Assembly: GCA_963678705.1 (NCBI GenBank)
Contig: OY783218.1
Span: 6,148,152 to 6,212,151, forward strand
Source of the DNA: Panorpa germanica
Lineage: Eukaryota > Arthropoda > Insecta > Mecoptera > Panorpidae
Length of the DNA stretch: 64,000 nt
Direction: 5' to 3'
The notes under the pieces were generated by a model. That model did not search any database and was not told where the DNA came from. It saw nothing but the letters and a program-made list of their open reading frames with translations. Position numbers and translations under genes: made by a program. Of the stretch, positions 56,819 to 64,000 are shown in pieces; the first letter of the stretch is position 1, and each line of letters opens with the position of its first letter.

Positions 56819-59800
56819 CCATAGAACTTCTATGTCTACTGTATGCTATCGAAATGAACGTTGACCACTTTTATCAAATTAGCTGCATCGATTAGCCTAT
56901 ATCTCGAAAACGAGAGCTACCACTAAATAGGCCAGAACTTTTTGCGGCAGCAAGAAAAGAAATTCATTTTCTAGACCAGAGCTATATCTATCATTCATTT
57001 ATACTATTTATTATTTCAAGTACGGATGTAAGTGCAACCAAACAAAATTTAAATCATTAGATCAGTGGTTTTTAACAATTTCTGATTCATGGAGTACTTC
57101 AGGTCATATAAAAATGTAACGTAGCTTTGATCCGTCTTATCACCCCTCCCCCCTCCCCCCTTTCCAAAGCTGATCCTTATAATCCAAAACCAAAACTTAA
57201 TTCACGTGAATTAACATGTCAGAACTACATATATCAAAGTATGGGTTAATCCTGAAACTATATTGCAAGACAGATAATTTAAACTGTGGTTTAAACTGTA
57301 CTAGTAACACTATCGTAACATATGCAAGTACAGATACACAATGGCGTCCGCATACAATTTGATGTGGGGGTACAATATATGCAGGTTCCATTTTATTAGG
57401 TATGTAAATTAATTACAAATTCCATTTTTTTAAATGAAAATATCGAACAAATTTTATTTTATAAAGAAATGTAAAATTTGTATAGATTGTATAAATAAGG
57501 AATCAATGTAAACTGAAATGAAAATGTAAGAATGTAAGAAAATATATGTAAGAAATACTACGTATCTTTTCTTATGTGGGTGTTTAATGCGAATAAATAT
57601 CAGTTTATATCAATAATTTAATAAGACGAAATTCACAACATTAATAATACGACCATCACAAATTTCACAAAAAGAAAATTCAGTAAATGAAAATGGCTTC
57701 CTATAAATAATGTTGATATTATTTTTATGGCATCGTGCACAATTTACTCCCTCCCTAATTCTCAACGATATTCGTGGGCGTTTCTTCGCGAATTTAGATT
57801 CTGTCCACGTATTAAAAGTGTTTATCATTTGTAACATTGTCTTGTCGCAGGATAGTCTGTAGATCTGCAGATCTTTAGATGTTTGGATATGGCATTGTTT
57901 ATGTTGTATATTATTATTATCATAGCAGAAGACTTACACAGACAAAAAAGGTCAACCATTTTAACGTGACGTCTACTAAGTGGGTTAAAATGCATTATGG
58001 GTAATGTGACGTGCATTATGTTTATGACATATGCATTAATAAAACGGTCAAAATGCAGTAAAATGCATTACTCACAAAGCTTGATTTGTCCCCGCTGAAA
58101 TGCAGAACAATTGCTGTTGTTACACGGAAAAAACTTTAGAGGATAATAGGAGCGGGGCGGTGAAAAGGATACGTCGCGTCACATTAATCCTGAGGCTGCA
58201 ACTGAATGTGTCGTGGTCGTCACAATTTAACTTTGTCAAACATAATGTGCAAGTGAATACGAAACAATGAAAATTGGATGACAATGTTAATAATTTTGTG
58301 ATTTATGTTATTAAACTCATTGTGTGTTAATGCAAAATGTATAAACGAGAAACTTTTTAATGTGGCAGAAGTCATTGAGTCATTTTCTCCATAAGAGCAG
58401 CTTACGGCAGCACACGGAAACGAAAAGACGGTCTTTAAACAGTTTACCCGCCGTCTTGTTTCACTTCCACTTGAACTGGTCCTGCTTATAGTATATGGAG
58501 TGTGAATAGCCCATGTTTCCTATAGATTAAAAGTGTGTCCAAAATATGTGCGAGAGAGAAAGGTATATGTTCCTATTTGTTCTCTACGAGCATGCGTCGA
58601 AAGTGACAACTGTCTATATATAATAAATATTAATGTTTTATTAAGATATAATAAATATTAAATATGTAAAGAAATTATATTTCTTTAGTTGGTACAAAGC
58701 TCGCCTGTCGGTAAAACAGTCACCGTTCAGTGAAAACATACACTCATGAACGCCATAGATGTCGCTGTCGGGATATTTGGAGTGGAGAGAACTCACGTTT
58801 TTAGTTTTATTTTTATTTATATATAATTTATTTATATTTATACATATCTACATTATTTTACATCAATATAATGTCATATTTACCAACTGTCACGTATTAT
58901 ATCTAGACAGCTCAAATTTTTTAAATTTTTACATTTCTATCTGGTGTAGTTTTATAATAAATAAACTCTGAAAATAATGGAAACCGTCATCTTCCCCAGA
59001 CAGTCAATTGCAAAAGTAAATATTACTAAAGCTGGAAATAAAAAATTTAACGGGCCGCACAAGAGAGTGAGCTGAGTAGATGGACTTTGCAGCAATGGTC
59101 CCTTAAGATGTTAGAATGCTTAAGACAAATAATACAAAATATTATTGGAATTTATTAATTTTGATCAGATTCCAAAAAAGATCACTCGGAAAGAAAATTA
59201 AAAACTTAAAAATTGTCATATTTCTAGGTAGTACATATTTTAGATCAAATTAAATTTAAATTTAAAAACACAAAATAACTTTCTAAACAAAATCGACACT
59301 AGTACATTTATTATTGCAGTAATTAATTTAATGAAATGAAACAATGATAATTAAATTATATAATTATTGGTTTTCTTTTTTTAAATCTCAATTATAATTA
59401 GCTACATTCAAATATCAAAGGATTGTGACTGAAACACGAAACAAACATCATGGAAAATTACTAATTCTTGTAACAGATTTGTACAATGTAATGTAATTGT
59501 ACTGCGCTAATTAATGTCGTTTGACAATATCAGTCCAATGTCTGTTCAATTCTGTTTTCCATGAGCTTTGTACCGATGATACTTGTTGACTATATTCGTT
59601 CATATTTTAAAACTGTTCACATTGGCAGCTTAGGCTCCATCATCAACGCGGAAAACCATTATACGGTACTAAGATAAACTAAAAATGGTTTACAAATAAG
59701 ATGTTAATGATTCAGTTAAGACTTAAAAGGAAATCATTTGTTCACTCCGCTGCCTAATCACCATGCTCCGTTTGTCTAGGTGATAGTTTACTAATGCCAA

Positions 59801-60445
59801 TCGTCGACAAAAGTGTAGTTGAATATTAAGTACAAATGTTACTTACATTACATGCAGAGAAGTAGTTTATTTTCTGTAAAGACTGCACTTGATATACGTA
59901 AGCTATTATTTACGTTTACAGATCAAATACACTCAAACTATTGAGAAATATGAAAATTAAGAAAGGTATTTCTTAAGCAAAGCGTGATAATAATACAATG
60001 TTGTCAAATTTCAACCGCTATCACCACTACACTTATACTATTTTAAAAACTCTGTTTTAATCTATCCTTAATCAATCTAAAAAACAAACAAAACTTCCTA
60101 ATTTATTTGTATTGTGATGGCAAATATCAGTCGTCCCGTTTATTAGTGAGACATCTTCGAATATTCAACTTTAAGATAACGATGAAAACAATATTCGAGT
60201 TACAAGCATTCCAGCAAAGTATTAAATCAAGTGTAGGTTGCAATTTGATATGTAATTGTATACTCAACTCAAAACTTAATTTTTTATTAATGAAACATTC
60301 AAGATGTCTCACTAATGAGCTATACGATCAATATATTAGTTTTTTCTTAAATCTCTAAAACCGTGTTCGAGATTTACGCTAAAACAGAGCCTTCTTATAA
60401 TTTGTAGGTCTCCTACATTTTAAATATTCATAAAACAGTGGTCGT

Positions 60446-60625
60446 GAGCATTAGCGCTGACTACTGTGTCTTCGGATTGGATATCAGGACCAGACTTATA
60501 TTTTCTGGGTGTGATTATTATTAAGTTCAATTGATTATATGTAAACATTAACATAAACTTATTAGGCGGCGGTGTAGTGCGCATATATGAGACCACGACA
60601 CCACAGAAACTGAATACATAGTAGA
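60446..60625 (+). repeat. Uninterrupted copy of the mariner-split repeat
   Basis: Aligns with both sides of the mariner at 54132-54624, giving a paralogous empty site around 60582-60588 (GCGCATATATGAGACC). Confidence 0.72.
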
Positions 60626-61384
60626 ATAAGAACCTTTAAGTTTGAATGACTCCGTTAATTTACAATTTCACCATAATATTCTAAAAAATTCAAGGTAACA
60701 ACAATTTCGACTATCTGCTTCAACCCACTGATGATAAATGCGTTACTAATAAATAACAATAACCGGGATATGAACCTAAACATATAATAAATAACCAGAG
60801 TGAGGATGAACAAAAATTGCAAAAAGGAATTGGGTGAAACGAAACGTTGAATTAAAACAAAATGAAATATATAACAAACTATATTTTACAGAGTAATATA
60901 CAGCAGGAATATTTACATGTAGACAGACAAGGGCGGTTTACCCCTGTGCTGGTACAGGTTGTTCTGCAGCGGGGCAGACGGGTTAGGGGTTAGTGAAATA
61001 TTAAATATGTTATTTACATTCTGTGGTGAGCAGTCATATTGCAGTTAGGTTGATTTATACCATGCTGAATACGAAAATGAAATATATATCTCAAATCTAA
61101 AGTGGTTTAAATTTAAGATGGAAATATGAGTTTTCATTTTTGTTCTAGAGATAATGTTTAAACTATCGTAGATAGGTAGAGCAGAAACCAGTATATCAAG
61201 AGAGGAAGTTATTGACAAACTTTGATTAAAAAATCTAGAAAATATTAATTAATTTTTAAAACTACAGCATAGCTTTTAAAAAGCACACGCGTCACAAATA
61301 TTGTTACTTCTTTTAAAAGAAAAAAGGCAATTACTTTTTAAAATATATTTAATGTTATTTTTTTATTGTCATGAATTGAATTGA

Positions 61385-61700
61385 TGAATTGACCAAGAAG
61401 AGTTTTTCCATTCCTTCCTATTTTCCGCTTTCCTTTTCCAATTCATCAAATCTATTCTCTTCTTCCACTTCTTCTTTCCACCTTGTTCTGGGTCTTCCTC
61501 ATGCTCTTACACCTTATGCATTTCCTTTCATAAATCAATTAGCGTTTCTGTTTCCGACCATTTTTTCTACATGTCCTAATCATTGCAGCCTATTTCTCCT
61601 AATTTCCGTCACTACATCGATTTCAATATCGGTATCTGCTACATATTTCCATATTTGTTCTCATTCTCTATTGTTTCACATACTGATGCATCAATTTTTC
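61385..61700 (-). mobile_element. LINE polyprotein C-terminal fragment
   Basis: Minus strand reads DIEIDVVTEIRRNRLQ, stop, LGHVEKM, later GRPRTRWKEEVEEENRFDEL. This is the RRNRLRWLGHV...GRPR.RW tail typical of one large group of insect LINE polyproteins. In-frame stops show it is dead. Confidence 0.8.
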
Positions 61701-61754
61701 GATTTTCGAAATAAGGATATTAAATCAGTTTCTTTTTATAAAGACAATCAAATT

Positions 61755-62170
61755 ATTTAGCAAGATTTAGATTGGGAAACGAAGAGAAAGGCAGCAGATA
61801 CTGAGAAAATAAAAAGGAAAGGATATGCAAGGTGTGCTGAAGAGAGATAGAAACGCTGAAGCATATTAAGTATTCATGTGAGAAAGGAGTAAAAAATGAA
61901 AAGAAGAATGTGCTGTTATTAAAGGGAGGCAGTGAAGGCAGAGATAGAGTGAAGGAGTGAGGAAAGAGAAGAAAGGGCAGAGTGAAAACAGAAGAGAGAT
62001 TAGCAGGAAGAGAGAAGCCTACTGGGTTTACATTTATCTGTTTTGTTTTTCTTTTCATTTTTTCCTTTGGAAGGAGTGAAAATGGGTAGATAGAATAAGG
62101 ATTACAAAATGTAACTAAGTACAATGATGTAATTTAATGATTTAAGGCGGAAGAATGTAGTGCCTAAAAT
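61755..62170 (+). mobile_element. LINE C-terminal and 3' end
   Basis: Plus strand reads ARFRLGNEEKGSRY, then a broken KVC...ETLKHIKYSC Cys/His motif, NVLLLKGGSEGRDRVKE and a Lys/Glu-rich tail. The same family as the 3' ends at 23.9 and 27.3 kb. It lies head to head with the minus-strand LINE fragment at 61385-61700. Confidence 0.75.
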
Positions 62171-64000
62171 GTTATAACTAAATTATTTAGACTTTCTCTG
62201 CTATGTTTTCGTTTTCTTCCAAAATCATCCATGACCATGACTTCCAAAAGAAGTCATTTAAAAAGTAATTCTAGTACGTCTAAATGCCCTCTTCCACAAT
62301 TTTTTGATAGAAATATTCATTGACGTGCAATACGAGGAGATGGATGTCCTTAATAGCGTGTTTATTTTATATGATAAAATGTTTGGTGTTTTTAATTATA
62401 AGTAACTATATAATAACTAACCGATAAAACTAATGTACACACATTAGTGTTAAGATAAACATAAAATATAAATTTAAAAGTTCAGACCAATTTCTACGAC
62501 AGCCCCCTTAATGTAACTAATATATCTAAAAGTAGTTAATGAAACTTTCATCTTTAAAATACAACATGCTAGTAACGTTTAAGCATGTCTACGCCTTTCA
62601 TCATCATGGATCAAGCGATATTTTATGTAAAAAAATATTAATAAAACGTAAGAAAAAATGAAAAAGAAAAACTTTCTTGAAATATATCCAAACTTATTTA
62701 TACATTATACCTTAATAATATCTACATAAAAACACTATGGAATCGTGAGGCTCATCTCATGGAACTTAGAACGCAAACCTTTTCAAGCGCAAGGCAAAAG
62801 ACCGACCATTCTGCTACTCTCTACTCACTTTGAATATAAATAGGTGAATAGGTCATTTCATGACATTCCCTCAAATCCTCACAAGTCGTCCTTTTAAAAT
62901 CCTATATACAGGACTAGTACAGGAATGGGCGGTATATATCATCCTTTCTGTATATTACGCCTATAGTTGTTTTATAATATACACCGCACCACACTATACC
63001 ACCCCAGTACCACCCTTCATAGCTTTACCCGTTAGATAACATGGAAAAGTATAAATGGGAATATTTCAAAAAAGACAACAATATTCCCAAAGTTATACGG
63101 AATTTAATGAAATGTTAATATTATGGTTGGAAATAGAATTAAATGGATAAGCTGCAGTGAAATATTATGGTTGGAAATATTTAGTATTATGGTAAAAGAA
63201 AATCCTTGGAGCAAATCTATACCACTTTCTCTATATTTTTATTTTGTATTGACTTTTTTTCTGTCTTTCAATATAATTATTAATACGAGTATTTTATATC
63301 ATATTTGAAAATATTTACTACATTAGCTGTGTAATGCCACTGCTGACATTTTATTGCACGCGCACAAGACAGTTTTCAGTCATAGGTTGTTGTACTCTTT
63401 AGTACCTCATAGTTTAGCGATACTTAGTTAAAGCGGATAGTTAAAAAGCAATAAGAATAAATGATAAGAGTAAATCATGATTTGATTTTCCTCTACTCCT
63501 AAAAATGAGCGATGCCAGCCTACATTGGCCATAAACTCACGAAATATTGTGCAGAAATTGAATTTGCATGTGTACTCGGAAGGCGGAACTTAGGTATGTA
63601 GCATGGGGAGATACATCCCAAATTATTATTGATATCACTGAACTACTACTCACCCATACAAACTGTGATCGAGCCTACTGGTGCCTAACCTACCGGATTG
63701 ACCAAATCTGGTGTGTTAAACAAGGTATGGCCCTATAGTAAGCACTTTTCAATCTATTTTCGATATCAAAGTAAAATACTTTCATAGTCCGTTTATGAAC
63801 TGATAATCCAATCTTTCGATAAACACATCTGCTTCACATTTTAGACGTCCATATGTTGTCAGCTTTGCCATCACGCAGTTGGGCAAAGACATTATAATTT
63901 TATATTTTGGTATCTTCACATTGTGGTACCAGTTGTACATAATTACAAATTGAATAAAGTTAACGTCCTTTTTGTTAAGAAAATTGGGTTTTATACATTC
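62171..64000. other. Non-coding, AT-rich
   Basis: No gene. Contains the inverted partner (about 63785-63885) of the repeat at 7095-7185. Confidence 0.4.

Larger units (their letters stand above)
54665..60445. other. Non-coding, AT-rich
   Basis: No gene I can support apart from the short elements listed separately. Minus-strand ORFs of 107 codons (56037-56360) and 75 codons (57610-57837, with CARC and CEIC motifs) are within chance expectation for this composition. Confidence 0.35.

Noticed and set aside
57610..57837. 75-codon minus-strand ORF with two CxxC motifs
   Set aside because: Length is within chance expectation and there is no supporting gene structure; zinc-ribbon spacing could be coincidental.
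61389..62124. 123-codon frames on both strands
   Set aside because: They are shadows on the strand opposite decayed LINE coding sequence.

Overview
This 64 kb window is AT-rich animal nuclear DNA, and the gene and transposon content point to an insect. It holds only three substantial cellular genes, set in a large expanse of non-coding sequence full of decayed transposable elements (jockey-like and other non-LTR elements, mariner, Harbinger-like and unclassified MITEs, and a BEL/Pao element). The LINE 3' ends and their RT C-terminal motifs resemble families I associate with Hymenoptera, but that placement is only a hint.

The gene core lies at 12.2-21.2 kb. Three intronless genes encode cytosolic M1-family, puromycin-sensitive-aminopeptidase-like proteins of 866, 861 and 881 residues. 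Two lie in tandem on the minus strand; the third is divergent on the plus strand and shares a 463-bp upstream region with its neighbour. All keep GAMEN and HEXXH-18-E. The first (12264-14864) has Phe where the family has its transition-state-stabilising Tyr, so it looks like a zinc-binding but catalytically crippled paralogue. Lack of introns suggests a retroposed ancestor followed by local duplication.

Flanking this cluster, at 7455-7517 and 23604-23665 on the minus strand, are two related exon-like blocks. Each has a strong pyrimidine tract plus CAG, then GTAAGA, then a 62/63-nt open block ending at GTATGT. They look like a duplicated cassette exon or recursive-splice exon of a much larger minus-strand gene, which would place the aminopeptidase cluster inside a giant intron. 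This is the most unusual structure I found.

The best preserved mobile element is at 33041-36163: a BEL/Pao-type LTR element with two identical 309-bp LTRs, a perfect 5-bp target duplication and one 560-codon ORF that keeps the DUF1759 Gag domain and pieces of Pol in frame but lacks reverse transcriptase, protease and integrase. It is a young non-autonomous deletion derivative.

Other elements include three copies of a ~600-bp inverted-repeat MITE (31.9, 43.4 and 47.0 kb), three copies of a ~240-bp MITE (22.2, 38.6 and 49.7 kb), a 408-bp Harbinger-like MITE (37980-38387), a TIR element enclosing a jockey fragment (36961-37513), two deleted mariners (21.8 and 54.1 kb; the second sits inside an older repeat whose empty relative is at 60.4 kb), a 5'-truncated LINE with an 11-bp target duplication (7649-8076), and many LINE C-terminal scraps. 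The rest shows no gene I can support. No rRNA, true tRNA or CRISPR was seen.
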